DNA of 50,124 nucleotides from IMG/VR virus record IMGVR_UViG_3300032241_002034, positions 1 to 50,124 of that record. One strand, written 5' to 3'. Positions 41,049 through 47,569 of this stretch are shown piece after piece. The DNA is from a virus. The stretch's first letter is position 1; each line of letters opens with the position of its first letter. Position numbers and translations under genes: made by a program. Under the pieces are notes generated by a model. The model did not search any database, had not been told where the DNA came from, and saw only the letters and a program-made list of their open reading frames with translations.

Positions 41049-41297
41049 CTATCTAGTAAAATAGCAATATTCTTCTTGAATATCATTAGGTTCAACTAAG
41101 TTCCATCCAAACGGTCCATCCGCCCAATAAGCCTTATCATCTATCCATTTATATAATTCATCCACACTAGTAAATGTAAGTGATCCACCTGAATGTCCTC
41201 CATCACAATCTGAACTACCATAGTTAATATATATTTTTCCGTACTTAACTAGTTGCTTTAGCATTTCATTTTCTGTCTTCAATTGTTCAATTGTCAT
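41049..41297 (-). CDS. Small hypothetical protein
   Basis: An 82-residue protein. It starts with a short coiled coil (MTIEQLKTENEMLKQLVKYG) and continues with a Gly/Ser/Asp-rich loop (YGSSDCDGGHSGGSLTF) and an aromatic C-terminus (WADGPFGWNLVEPNDIQEEY). It is a single-gene unit with its own GGCAAAA promoter and a terminator. Function unknown. Confidence 0.65.
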   Translation of the reverse strand: MTIEQLKTENEMLKQLVKYGKIYINYGSSDCDGGHSGGSLTFTSVDELYKWIDDKAYWADGPFGWNLVEPNDIQEEYCYFTR

Positions 41298-41327
41298 AAT
41301 ATTAATTTTAATTAATTATTTAATAAT

Positions 41328-41351
41328 TAAATATACAAAAATTATTTTGCC
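41328..41351 (-). promoter_or_regulatory. GGCAAAA-N9-TATATTTA promoter
   Basis: GGCAAAA (41345-41351) and TATATTTA (41328-41335) lie 30 bases before ATG 41297. The U-tract of the preceding terminator runs into the box. Confidence 0.6.
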
Positions 41352-41383
41352 AAAAAATGAAGAGCCCTGTTTAACCAGGGCTC
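41352..41383 (-). terminator. Terminator after the 41394-41726 gene
   Basis: Perfect 8-bp stem GAGCCCTG/CAGGGCTC with a 6-base loop, followed by TTCATTTTTT. It adjoins the next promoter directly. Confidence 0.8.
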
Positions 41384-41393
41384 ATTAGTTACC

Positions 41394-41726
41394 TCAGATT
41401 TCCACATCAGCTAAAATATCAGCTACTGAAACCTGGGATACACCATTTCTAGGTATACCAGTAGTACCTTTTGGTCTACCCACTTTAATTTCAATCCCAC
41501 TAGCACGTCTTGCCTCAATTGCCATTAGGCGTTGTTGTCTTGCACTGGTTGGGTTGCTTGGTCTACCACGTTCAACTGATTCACCTGCTGCACGTTTAGC
41601 CTCGATTCTAGCTAATTTCATTTGTCGAGCTGAACCATTTACTACTGGTCTGCCTCTACGTTCTACTTTTTCTGTTGTTACATCGTTCATTGATGCTTCT
41701 GTTGTGTCGAATGTTTCTTTAGTCAT
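41394..41726 (-). CDS. AT-hook DNA-binding protein, three hooks
   Basis: A 110-residue protein with three AT-hook cores, GRP at 25-27, 54-56 and 83-85 (ERRGRPVV, VERGRPSN, KVGRPKG), exactly 29 residues apart. The hooks and linkers form a repeat in which SARQ-x-x-L-x-x-IEAxRA recurs. AT-hooks bind the minor groove of AT-rich DNA, so the likely target is the phage genome itself or AT-rich host promoters. It is a single-gene unit with a promoter and terminator, so probably early. Confidence 0.75.
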   Translation of the reverse strand: MTKETFDTTEASMNDVTTEKVERRGRPVVNGSARQMKLARIEAKRAAGESVERGRPSNPTSARQQRLMAIEARRASGIEIKVGRPKGTTGIPRNGVSQVSVADILADVEI

Positions 41727-41762
41727 AACCTTGATTTTTTATTATTAATTAATTCAATGATG

Positions 41763-41785
41763 TAAATATACGATTGGATTTTGCC
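41763..41785 (-). promoter_or_regulatory. GGCAAAA-N8-TATATTTA promoter
   Basis: GGCAAAA (41779-41785) and TATATTTA (41763-41770) upstream of the AT-hook gene ATG 41726. Confidence 0.6.
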
Positions 41786-41803
41786 TAACCCAATTTTATT
41801 TAG

Positions 41804-42067
41804 TTATTTTTGAATCCGAAAATTACAATCTATCATTACAACATCTGGGTACTCACTATCTTCTTCATAAGTACCATTATCAACTCTTTCATCCATTAAT
41901 TCATAATCCTTTCTAGTTAATTCCACATCATACCACTTTTCTTCATCAATCCTACCTGAAGTTAACTCTTCAGTATAACTCCAATTTGTGTGATCACGGT
42001 GGTATAAAACCACTTTTTTGTCTTGAGGTAATTTCTGTAATTCCTCAATTAATTCTTTTACTGTCAT
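41804..42067 (-). CDS. Small acidic hypothetical protein
   Basis: An 87-residue protein from ATG 42067; the ten extra codons possible upstream are the promoter read as protein (YIYVIKL). It begins MTVKELIEELQKLPQDKKVV, has LYHRDHTNWSYTEELTSGRI and ends with a strand-like VVMIDCNFRIQK. The opening helix-turn-strand pattern resembles many small phage proteins of unknown role. Confidence 0.65.
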   Translation of the reverse strand: MTVKELIEELQKLPQDKKVVLYHRDHTNWSYTEELTSGRIDEEKWYDVELTRKDYELMDERVDNGTYEEDSEYPDVVMIDCNFRIQK

Positions 42068-42086
42068 ACTTATTAATTTTATAACG

Positions 42087-42128
42087 TAAATGTACATAGG
42101 GTAGGGCAGACTAGCAACAGCTGCCCTA
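42087..42128 (-). promoter_or_regulatory. TACATTTA box with overlapping hairpin
   Basis: TACATTTACGTTATAAAATTA (box 42087-42094) is the standard downstream part of the local promoters. In place of GGCAAAA there is a perfect 8-bp stem TAGGGCAG/CTGCCCTA (42102-42128) ending seven bases before the box. Confidence 0.5.
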
Positions 42129-42134
42129 ATTTTT

Positions 42135-42356
42135 TTAGATAAATAATTCGTAGGGATTATCTACATACTCTCCTGTAGTCTGTGCATAAGCACTACGAAT
42201 GTCTACCCAAGTTCCCCATCTTAAGTCTGAAGTAAAGAAGTTCTCTAATAACTGCTTTTCTGCATCAGCACCTAGGCTTGGATACTTCTCTTTCATGTTT
42301 GCTATAGCTTTTAATAACTGTGGTTTTGCTCTCTCTAATAATGTTGGATAATTCAT
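42135..42356 (-). CDS. Small helical hypothetical protein
   Basis: A 73-residue protein from ATG 42356; longer frames only translate the promoter. It contains NYPTLLERAKPQLLKAIANM, DAEKQLLENFFTSDLRWGTW and VDIRSAYAQTTGEYV. Helical and slightly basic at the start. It is probably monocistronic, flanked by promoter and hairpin elements. No family recognised. Confidence 0.65.
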   Translation of the reverse strand: MNYPTLLERAKPQLLKAIANMKEKYPSLGADAEKQLLENFFTSDLRWGTWVDIRSAYAQTTGEYVDNPYELFI

Positions 42357-42375
42357 AACTTTTAATTTTATAACG

Positions 42376-42405
42376 TAAATGTATGAGCGGGACTTTGCCC
42401 GCTCA
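42376..42405 (-). promoter_or_regulatory. Promoter GGCAAAG-N9-TACATTTA inside a hairpin
   Basis: GGCAAAG (42393-42399) and TACATTTA (42376-42383) are spaced by nine bases. An inverted repeat TGAGCGGG/CCCGCTCA (42384-42405) carries the CAAAGT of the upstream box as its loop. Confidence 0.6.
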
Positions 42406-42414
42406 CACAATTTT

Positions 42415-42804
42415 CTAACCGTAAATCACTTCATTATATATTACTGTTTGTATTATACAATCTGCTGTTGTAGCATCGTCACGTTCATTTATAGCATCCA
42501 TTAGGTGCCTATGTGGTGTATTTGCTACCCTTTCATGTATTAAATCCATTGTAATTGGATGACGCTCCTCATCATTATTATCTACTATCCATAGTGACTT
42601 TCCGTTACGTAGCATTTCCATTAATACATCTTCCCAACATTGCTTAATACCTGGTTGAGCCTCGTTTAGTTTTTGTTTGGCTGCTTTGTACTCGTCACTG
42701 TCATAATCTAATTCTAAATCGTAGTAACTTAATTCGCCTAAACCATTGCACATAGCATTGAAGAATATTTCTTCTGATTCGCTTTGTTCTAATACAATTT
42801 TCAT
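42415..42804 (-). CDS. Acidic hypothetical protein
   Basis: A 129-residue protein from ATG 42804; a longer frame upstream is promoter sequence. It is acidic and helical: MKIVLEQSESEEIFFNAMCN, YYDLELDYDSDEYKAAKQKL, CWEDVLMEMLRNGKSLWIVD. Six bases separate its stop from the next hairpin-promoter. No family recognised. Perhaps an early anti-host protein, judged only from acidity, size and location. Confidence 0.62.
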   Translation of the reverse strand: MKIVLEQSESEEIFFNAMCNGLGELSYYDLELDYDSDEYKAAKQKLNEAQPGIKQCWEDVLMEMLRNGKSLWIVDNNDEERHPITMDLIHERVANTPHRHLMDAINERDDATTADCIIQTVIYNEVIYG

Positions 42805-42823
42805 AATTTTTAATTTTATAACG

Positions 42824-42846
42824 TAAATGTACGACGTAATCGTGCC
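42824..42846 (-). promoter_or_regulatory. GGCACGA-N8-TACATTTA promoter
   Basis: GGCACGA in place of GGCAAAA, then TACATTTACGTTATAAAATTA with the box at 42824-42831, upstream of ATG 42804. Confidence 0.5.
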
Positions 42847-42862
42847 TAACACTTTGCCTATT

Positions 42863-43004
42863 AAAATAAATAGTAAATTTGGAGACGGCAAGGCTCGTTC
42901 ATACATTCATGTTACCGATTTGGGTAGGCGCTCCATGGTACGAGTGAAGAGATCAGAGGTAGGCTGCGCTGCAAATATTCATCCGTTCTTGATAGGCAGT
43001 CACC
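42863..43004 (-). ncRNA. Possible small RNA downstream of an orphan promoter
   Basis: The interval holds no convincing gene, yet it is visibly richer in G+C than its surroundings and follows a good match to the local promoter (43005-43028). A 47-codon frame (42912-43055) spans the promoter itself and is doubtful. No terminator hairpin is evident at the left end. An RNA of about 140 bases is a guess from these facts. Confidence 0.25.
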
Positions 43005-43028
43005 TGAAGGTACGAATAGAATTTTGCC
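43005..43028 (-). promoter_or_regulatory. Orphan GGCAAAA-N9-TACCTTCA promoter
   Basis: GGCAAAA (43022-43028), nine bases, then TACCTTCA (43005-43012), one mismatch from the consensus box. No gene starts within 150 bases downstream. Confidence 0.45.
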
Positions 43029-43082
43029 CAAACAAATGAGCAGTAAAGTAGCCATTGCGGAATGCAACAGCTACTATTATAT

Positions 43083-43277
43083 TTACTTATTTAATTCTCG
43101 TTTCAGTGCGTCTTTGATAACACCCGTCAGTACAGTTATTCCTAGTACGATGAAAAACACCATATACAATTTCCATATTGCTTCCCATCCCTTACTGTTG
43201 TGCCTGTTAATGTACGATAGTGGTAATATACAAAAAAACACTACTAAACAACAAACATCGGATAATGTAACGTTCAT
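43083..43277 (-). CDS. Small membrane protein, two helices
   Basis: A 64-residue protein with helix 1 (VCCLVVFFCILPLSYI) and helix 2 (LYMVFFIVLGITVLTGVI) joined by a basic loop NRHNSKGWEAIWK. The tail is basic (KDALKRELNK). It has its own GGCAAAA promoter. Possibly a membrane-acting early protein. Confidence 0.65.
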   Translation of the reverse strand: MNVTLSDVCCLVVFFCILPLSYINRHNSKGWEAIWKLYMVFFIVLGITVLTGVIKDALKRELNK

Positions 43278-43297
43278 AACTAATTAATTTTATAACG

Positions 43298-43320
43298 TAA
43301 ATGTAATGTTTTGTTTTGCC
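43298..43320 (-). promoter_or_regulatory. GGCAAAA-N8-TACATTTA promoter
   Basis: GGCAAAA (43314-43320) and TACATTTA (43298-43305), 20 bases before ATG 43277. Confidence 0.6.
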
Positions 43321-43508
43321 GTACACCAAGGAATTTCTTGTTATACGAAAAGGGGTGGTGTGTTGCGCAAAAATTATGGATCAACTACACACAACCCCCC
43401 ACACCGAACGGGGGACATTCCACATGTAATGAATGACATTTAAACAAAACACCACACATCCCATCCCCGCTACCCACATTACCGTCTTGTTTTACATACA
43501 AAGCCACT
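43321..43508. other. G-rich non-coding gap
   Basis: The 188 bases between the 43509-44045 gene and the next promoter hold no gene. On the minus strand the gap is unusually G-rich, with runs near 43460-43475 and an inverted repeat CCCCC/GGGGG (43396-43414) without a U-tract. It may be a weak terminator region; no clear function. Confidence 0.4.
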
Positions 43509-44045
43509 TTACCCCATACCAAAAAATGCACGAAATTTAGCGCGTAACGGCGCTAAAAAACGCATACCTTTAGCCCCATTACACTTCTCATTATACAAAG
43601 CTACCCAACTATTTCGCTCTTCCGTCATATATTTCAATTGCATTTTATTATAATTCAGTTCCGTTTGCAACGTTATTACCCGAGCATTTAACACATCAAC
43701 CGCTCGCATTGTACTACGTAACATACCCTCTCTATCGTCCAACAATTCCTTTATCACGTCATACTCGTCCTGGGTTATTATATTATTATTCTTTTTCTCT
43801 CCGTCGCCCTCACTTACCGCTACTCCATACTCAACATCCAGTGCCGGATCATAGATTAATTTTATAAGCGCAACTTCATCTTCAGCACACCAATTTGCCC
43901 AATTGCTTGCTCCATCTATTTGTACACGAAACGTTTTGTCTCGTTCATCTATTTCCGTTACAGTCCCTACATTGCCTTTTTTATTAGCAGAGCTACCAAC
44001 CACGTTACGTTTCATTATTACACGATCACCTAATTTGTATTTCAT
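43509..44045 (-). CDS. SH3-like domain plus coiled coil
   Basis: A 178-residue protein. Residues about 1-62 form an SH3/KOW-like barrel (YKLGDRVIMKRNVVGSSANK; GNVGTVTEIDERDKTFRVQI). Residues about 88-160 are a coiled coil (DEYDVIKELLDDREGMLRST; ARVITLQTELNYNKMQLKYM). The end is basic (APLRAKFRAFFGMG). The fold hints at nucleic-acid or ribosome contact. It follows 44047-44169 by one base, in one operon. Confidence 0.65.
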   Translation of the reverse strand: MKYKLGDRVIMKRNVVGSSANKKGNVGTVTEIDERDKTFRVQIDGASNWANWCAEDEVALIKLIYDPALDVEYGVAVSEGDGEKKNNNIITQDEYDVIKELLDDREGMLRSTMRAVDVLNARVITLQTELNYNKMQLKYMTEERNSWVALYNEKCNGAKGMRFLAPLRAKFRAFFGMG

Positions 44046-44046
44046 A

Positions 44047-44169
44047 TTAATTCATATTTTCGTAGTGATCATATTCCTCTACCACTATTCTTATAATGTT
44101 GGAAAAACCAATCATTATTATTATTACTAGGATTATTTCCGCTACAAGTTTAATTAATTCAATTATCAT
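44047..44169 (-). CDS. Single-helix membrane peptide
   Basis: A 40-residue protein from ATG 44169; the 20 codons upstream in frame are promoter sequence. It is a single membrane helix (IKLVAEIILVIIIMIGFSNI) with an acidic tail (VVEEYDHYENMN). It has its own promoter and is followed by the SH3-like gene. Function unknown. Confidence 0.6.
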   Translation of the reverse strand: MIIELIKLVAEIILVIIIMIGFSNIIRIVVEEYDHYENMN

Positions 44170-44188
44170 AACTTTTAATTTTATAACA

Positions 44189-44212
44189 TAAATGTACGTG
44201 CAAAATTGTGCC
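44189..44212 (-). promoter_or_regulatory. GGCACAA-N9-TACATTTA promoter
   Basis: GGCACAA (44206-44212), nine bases, TACATTTA (44189-44196), upstream of ATG 44169. It touches the U-tract of the preceding terminator. Confidence 0.55.
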
Positions 44213-44239
44213 AAAAAAATAAGCCCCATTGCTGGGGCT
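44213..44239 (-). terminator. Terminator after 44248-44658
   Basis: Stem AGCCCC/GGGGCT with a 6-base loop, followed by ATTTTTTT on the minus strand and then the next promoter. Confidence 0.85.
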
Positions 44240-44247
44240 CATTGTAT

Positions 44248-44658
44248 TTATTCTTCTTCTGTTGTTTCGCCGAACTCTTTTATGAATACATCATTAATTG
44301 CTGTTGATACACTGTCGAATAGTTCACTTGTGTTCGCATCTAGTGAATCAATTTCAACTGTATTACTATAACTAATAGTAAATTGTGCTGAACCATAATC
44401 AACTATATCTTCACTATCTAAACGGTCTATTGTTTGTTCTACTGCGGCTAGTACCGTTTCAAGTAATTCCTGATGATCAATTTTGGATTCTGTTGTTTTT
44501 AGTTTTAATCCAACTATCTCATTGATTGATAGTGCAAATTTACTTAGTACTTCCTTTACATCTTCTTTAGTGTAAAGGCTTGGAAAATGGTTATCAATTT
44601 CGGTAAATGATAATGCCATTGTGTCTTGAACCATTGTAGTTAATTCTAACTTGTTCAT
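44248..44658 (-). CDS. Acidic hypothetical protein
   Basis: A 136-residue acidic protein starting MNKLELTTMVQDTMALSFTE. It is helical in the first half (VKEVLSKFALSINEIVGLKL) and ends with DVFIKEFGETTEEE. Single-gene unit between a GGCAAAA promoter and a strong terminator, so it is expressed alone, probably early. No family recognised. Confidence 0.65.
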   Translation of the reverse strand: MNKLELTTMVQDTMALSFTEIDNHFPSLYTKEDVKEVLSKFALSINEIVGLKLKTTESKIDHQELLETVLAAVEQTIDRLDSEDIVDYGSAQFTISYSNTVEIDSLDANTSELFDSVSTAINDVFIKEFGETTEEE

Positions 44659-44689
44659 AACTTGTTTAATTTTTAATTATTTAATAAAC

Positions 44690-44713
44690 TAAATTTACAA
44701 TAAGAATTTTGCC
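44690..44713 (-). promoter_or_regulatory. GGCAAAA-N9-TAAATTTA promoter
   Basis: GGCAAAA (44707-44713) and TAAATTTA (44690-44697), 31 bases before ATG 44658. Confidence 0.6.
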
Positions 44714-44724
44714 AACCAAGTATT

Positions 44725-44910
44725 TTATTGGTATTCCGGTTCGATTTGACTTAAGTCCTCAATCAAATCTTTATTGTCATTCATCAATTTGATTAGTCTA
44801 ATTCTAAAACGTTCGTCACGTTCGTTTCCGGCTTCCTCACTAATATTATTTAAACAATCTAGTAAATCGTGATAGGTATTTTCAAACCTACAATAACTCA
44901 TATTTGCCAT
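44725..44910 (-). CDS. Small conserved-type phage protein (MANMSYCRFENT)
   Basis: A 61-residue protein. The opening MANMSYCRFENTYHDLLDCL is one I recognise from phages of Bacteroidota, with no known function. The rest is helical and charged (NERDERFRIRLIKLMNDNKD). It follows 44922-45512 by 11 bases and shares its promoter. Confidence 0.7.
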   Translation of the reverse strand: MANMSYCRFENTYHDLLDCLNNISEEAGNERDERFRIRLIKLMNDNKDLIEDLSQIEPEYQ

Positions 44911-44921
44911 AATTTTTAATT

Positions 44922-45512
44922 TTATTTTGTTAAGAATAGTTCTATATCACAATCTTTAATTATATATCCTCTAGGACCAATTTCAAATAAATCTCCATCA
45001 TAGTTTAAGTGTCTATGGAGTTTATTTTCAATGGTGTATACTGATCCCATTTCATATCCATGGTGATTGCTATTACCAATTATTTTTACTTTATCTCCAA
45101 CTATGAATTTAGTTGGTGCTTTAGTGAATTTGAAAATAGTATCTTTATTTATCAATTCATATAATTCATTAACCTTATCAAATGGAATCTTTTGACATCC
45201 CACTTCAACTATTTTATTTTCTCTATTAACAATTGCTATATAGTCACTAGTTAGTCTTAACTTGTCAGGAACATCATATTTCTCTAATAATTCAATCATT
45301 TCCGTTAATGATACTCTACGCTCATCATCGATATGTCTTATGCCGCTTATTTGCACATCATTTTTATCAGGATTGAACATAAATACAGGCCGTTTAACTA
45401 CGCCTCCTGATCTGTAATTTTCACATACAGTTATGTTTTTGCTTTCAGCAATGGCAAATAACATGTTTAATACATGTTGGTTTCTGACTTCAGTTGCTCT
45501 TGATTTGTTCAT
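44922..45512 (-). CDS. Hypothetical protein with C-terminal KOW/SH3-like domain
   Basis: A 196-residue protein starting MNKSRATEVRNQHVLNMLFA. Residues about 1-125 are alpha/beta without recognised motifs (VSLTEMIELLEKYDVPDKLR). Residues about 135-196 (KFIVGDKVKIIGNSNHHGYE; GSVYTIENKLHRHLNYDGDL) look like a KOW/SH3 barrel, often nucleic-acid-binding. It is the first gene of a two-gene unit with 44725-44910. Confidence 0.65.
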   Translation of the reverse strand: MNKSRATEVRNQHVLNMLFAIAESKNITVCENYRSGGVVKRPVFMFNPDKNDVQISGIRHIDDERRVSLTEMIELLEKYDVPDKLRLTSDYIAIVNRENKIVEVGCQKIPFDKVNELYELINKDTIFKFTKAPTKFIVGDKVKIIGNSNHHGYEMGSVYTIENKLHRHLNYDGDLFEIGPRGYIIKDCDIELFLTK

Positions 45513-45531
45513 ATTTTTTAATTTTATAACG

Positions 45532-45555
45532 TAAATGTATAAACAAGATTTTGCC
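45532..45555 (-). promoter_or_regulatory. GGCAAAA-N9-TACATTTA promoter
   Basis: GGCAAAA (45549-45555) and TACATTTA (45532-45539), 19 bases before ATG 45512. Confidence 0.65.
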
Positions 45556-45561
45556 TACAAA

Positions 45562-46179
45562 TTATTTTTTAGGTCTTCCTCGCTTACCACCACTCTTAGC
45601 AAGACGTTGTGTATTAGCTAATTCACGTGCTGCTTTTTCTACTTCGCTTAGTCCCGGTCTGCCTCTACGTCCTCCGTTTGCTGCTTTAGGTTGTTTAGGT
45701 ACGCTCTGTCCTGCTGGTCTTCCCCTACGTCCGCTTGATTTTTCGTTACGTTCAGCTTTAGCTGCGTCACGTATTGCTTGTTCTTCATTACTTAGTCCCG
45801 GTCTACCACGTTTACCTCCCTCCGTTTTGACTTTGGCTTGTTTAACTTCCTTAACTACAGCATTTTCGTCTTGCTCTAGTATGTATTTCTTCATTTTAAG
45901 TAATGAAGGATGCTTTATAACTTGATCTAATTCATAGCTACGTGTAGCGCCTGTACTATCAAATACTTCAAATCCACCATCTTTAAACCATTTATTTTCG
46001 CCTGGTTCCCATCTACGTTTCAGGTAGAATGTCATACTGGTTTCATGAAAAAACGGAGCGGGTAGTACTCGTGTCATTGGTTCCGTTGCAACAAGCTCCG
46101 GTTCAACGTCAGTATATGCTCTGACATAGTCACCTAGTACTATGTCTTTTAATATCAGTGGTTTACTTATTATTCTCAT
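45562..46179 (-). CDS. AT-hook protein, four hooks
   Basis: A 205-residue protein. Residues 1-115 form a folded domain without recognised family (VLPAPFFHETSMTFYLKRRW). The C-terminal 85 residues hold four AT-hook cores, GRP at 125, 153, 173 and 201, in GGKRGRPGLS, SGRRGRPAGQ, GGRRGRPGLS and GGKRGRPKK. These should bind AT-rich minor grooves with high avidity. It follows 46192-46419 by 12 bases. It is a second, unrelated carrier of hooks, besides 41394-41726. Confidence 0.75.
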   Translation of the reverse strand: MRIISKPLILKDIVLGDYVRAYTDVEPELVATEPMTRVLPAPFFHETSMTFYLKRRWEPGENKWFKDGGFEVFDSTGATRSYELDQVIKHPSLLKMKKYILEQDENAVVKEVKQAKVKTEGGKRGRPGLSNEEQAIRDAAKAERNEKSSGRRGRPAGQSVPKQPKAANGGRRGRPGLSEVEKAARELANTQRLAKSGGKRGRPKK

Positions 46180-46191
46180 ACTTTAATTTAT

Positions 46192-46419
46192 TTACAAGTT
46201 ATTCAAGGCGTGATTAATCCCATAGTCAATTCCTGCATGGAAAAAAAGTAAATAGTCTGTTACATGACTGGGTTCAAAGCTATACTTTATAATTTTATTT
46301 TCCGAAGGAAATAAAAGTTCACGATCTTGTACGTGTGGTAATTGTTTAACACGATCACCAAATGCCTTTACTAAAAATGGCCAACGATCATCAGTTGTAA
46401 ATAATTCTACTGCATCCAT
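46192..46419 (-). CDS. Small hypothetical protein
   Basis: A 75-residue protein from ATG 46419; upstream codons are promoter. MDAVELFTTDDRWPFLVKAF and SHVTDYLLFFHAGIDYGINH are the main features. Rich in aromatic residues and probably globular. Translated just before the AT-hook gene from the same transcript. No family recognised. Confidence 0.65.
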   Translation of the reverse strand: MDAVELFTTDDRWPFLVKAFGDRVKQLPHVQDRELLFPSENKIIKYSFEPSHVTDYLLFFHAGIDYGINHALNNL

Positions 46420-46438
46420 ATTTTTTAATTTTATAACG

Positions 46439-46462
46439 TAAATATACAACTTTTACTTTGCC
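46439..46462 (-). promoter_or_regulatory. GGCAAAG-N9-TATATTTA promoter
   Basis: GGCAAAG (46456-46462) and TATATTTA (46439-46446) followed by CGTTATAAAATTA, 19 bases before ATG 46419. Confidence 0.65.
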
Positions 46463-46495
46463 AAAAGTAAGGGATCCGGGTAAACACCCAGATCC
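46463..46495 (-). terminator. Terminator after 46530-46916
   Basis: Ten-bp stem GGATCTGGGT/ACCCGGATCC (one T-G pair) with a 4-base loop, followed by CTTACTTTT. It adjoins the next promoter. Confidence 0.75.
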
Positions 46496-46529
46496 GTACC
46501 ATTAAAAATTAAAAGTATGAAAATCGATT

Positions 46530-46916
46530 TTAAGCCTCGTCGGCTAATATCTCTACTTGATTGCCTTTATTATCAAAACATTCCCATCCAGTGAATCTAA
46601 ATGTATCACTATGTACATAAATGTATTCTGCATTATAGTCATTCATCACTTCACAGTATTGGTTAAGTTCTATTTCTCTTGGTTCAACCATACCCCACGG
46701 TTCATTTCTATCACGATGGTATGCAACACAACTATCAAGTGTTTCACCTAATGCACTCAAATCGCCTAACTCTATTAATTCATCTACTATTTCAGATGTA
46801 TTATAGTTATTAACTAACATTTGTCCTACACCAGATGGATAACCATCATAATGACAAAAAATAATCTTAGTAACTTCATTATTCAGTTGGATTCCAATCA
46901 ATGATCTTGTTGCCAC
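46530..46916 (-). CDS. Conserved phage protein, MATRSLIG family, GTG start
   Basis: A 128-residue protein with a GTG start at 46916. MATRSLIGIQL followed by KIIFCHYDGYPSGVGQMLVN is a pattern I recognise from many phages (MATRSxIG ... CHxDGYPxxVG), function unknown. Cysteines and a histidine near the start (FCHYDG) are conserved in that family. It follows 46928-47137 by 11 bases and ends before a strong terminator. Confidence 0.75.
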   Translation of the reverse strand: MATRSLIGIQLNNEVTKIIFCHYDGYPSGVGQMLVNNYNTSEIVDELIELGDLSALGETLDSCVAYHRDRNEPWGMVEPREIELNQYCEVMNDYNAEYIYVHSDTFRFTGWECFDNKGNQVEILADEA

Positions 46917-46927
46917 AGTATTTAGTT

Positions 46928-47137
46928 TTAATGATTAGCAATTGATAAAAAACTATTCGGTCTACCATGCTTATCAGTCCATAACCCCATTATCAATTTA
47001 GCATTAATCTTTGAATCGCTTGCTGTATGTAATCTAGATACATTTAATTCTTCTACCCATTTACGATAAGCAGGATCAGATGCTGTTACTTGTCTTTCCT
47101 GTTCGATTTGATTTAATCTTTCAATTGATACATTCAT
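46928..47137 (-). CDS. Small hypothetical protein
   Basis: A 69-residue protein: MNVSIERLNQIEQERQVTAS (helical), then AYRKWVEELNVSRLHTASDS and LIMGLWTDKHGRPNSFLSIA. It shares a promoter with the MATRSLIG gene. No family recognised. Confidence 0.6.
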   Translation of the reverse strand: MNVSIERLNQIEQERQVTASDPAYRKWVEELNVSRLHTASDSKINAKLIMGLWTDKHGRPNSFLSIANH

Positions 47138-47157
47138 AACTTATTATTTTTATAATG

Positions 47158-47181
47158 TAAATGTATAAAATTTACTTTGCC
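47158..47181 (-). promoter_or_regulatory. GGCAAAG-N9-TACATTTA promoter
   Basis: GGCAAAG (47175-47181) and TACATTTA (47158-47165), 20 bases before ATG 47137. Confidence 0.65.
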
Positions 47182-47183
47182 AA

Positions 47184-47354
47184 TTACTTTATTTCGTTTG
47201 AAGAAACGATAGTAACATTTTTAATATTCATTTTTCCTAACGCTTCAATTACTTGATTAGTAGCATCATTACTGCTTTTAGCTTTAGTTATTACCTCGCC
47301 CCGTGTTTTTTCGTTTTTATCACTAACAGTGAAGGATATTTGGTGTTTTTTCAT
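47184..47354 (-). CDS. Small hypothetical protein
   Basis: A 56-residue protein from ATG 47354. MKKHQISFTVSDKNEKTRGE, then SNDATNQVIEALGKMNIKNV and TIVSSNEIK, suggest a small beta-alpha-beta fold. It follows the lipoprotein gene by ten bases and shares its promoter. No family recognised. Confidence 0.6.
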   Translation of the reverse strand: MKKHQISFTVSDKNEKTRGEVITKAKSSNDATNQVIEALGKMNIKNVTIVSSNEIK

Positions 47355-47364
47355 AACAATTAAT

Positions 47365-47508
47365 TTAATAATTCCATGTTGAACCACTTCTACCTACTAC
47401 ACAAACTCTACGTCTAGGTGCTTTATATCCTCCTAATTTTGCTCCAAATTCTACTGCACATGAACTAAATAAAGCCATAATAACTAATGCTACTAATATT
47501 TTTTTCAT
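47365..47508 (-). CDS. Small lipoprotein
   Basis: A 47-residue protein. MKKILVALVIMALFSSC is a type II signal peptide with lipobox LFSSC, Cys17 being the lipidated residue. The mature part is about 30 residues, basic (KAPRRRVCVVGRSG) and ends in SGSTWNY. It would be anchored to the host membrane facing the periplasm. Possible roles are superinfection exclusion or receptor blocking, as known for small phage lipoproteins; no motif proves either. A hairpin-promoter lies upstream. Confidence 0.7.
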   Translation of the reverse strand: MKKILVALVIMALFSSCAVEFGAKLGGYKAPRRRVCVVGRSGSTWNY

Positions 47509-47528
47509 AATTTTTAATTTTTATGAGA

Positions 47529-47556
47529 TAAATGTAGGTGGTCAGTTTTGACCACC
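47529..47556 (-). promoter_or_regulatory. GTCAAAA-N9-TACATTTA promoter inside a hairpin
   Basis: GTCAAAA (47546-47552), nine bases and TACATTTA (47529-47536). A perfect 7-bp stem GGTGGTC/GACCACC (47537-47556) holds the CAAAA run in its loop and directly abuts the box. Confidence 0.55.
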
Positions 47557-47569
47557 CACAAAAATTATT

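Noticed and set aside
40790-41056. Plus-strand 88-codon frame across the GC-rich island
   Set aside because: It runs through a hairpin terminator, has no promoter or start context like the other genes, is the only gene-sized frame on the plus strand outside coding shadows, and resembles no protein I know.
42912-43055. Minus-strand 47-codon frame
   Set aside because: It contains a promoter match in its middle and lacks the usual A-rich leader; kept only as an alternative to the small-RNA idea.
40725-43508. GC-richer gaps considered as tRNA genes
   Set aside because: I found no T-loop (GTTCRA) with pairing arms or an acceptor stem on either strand.
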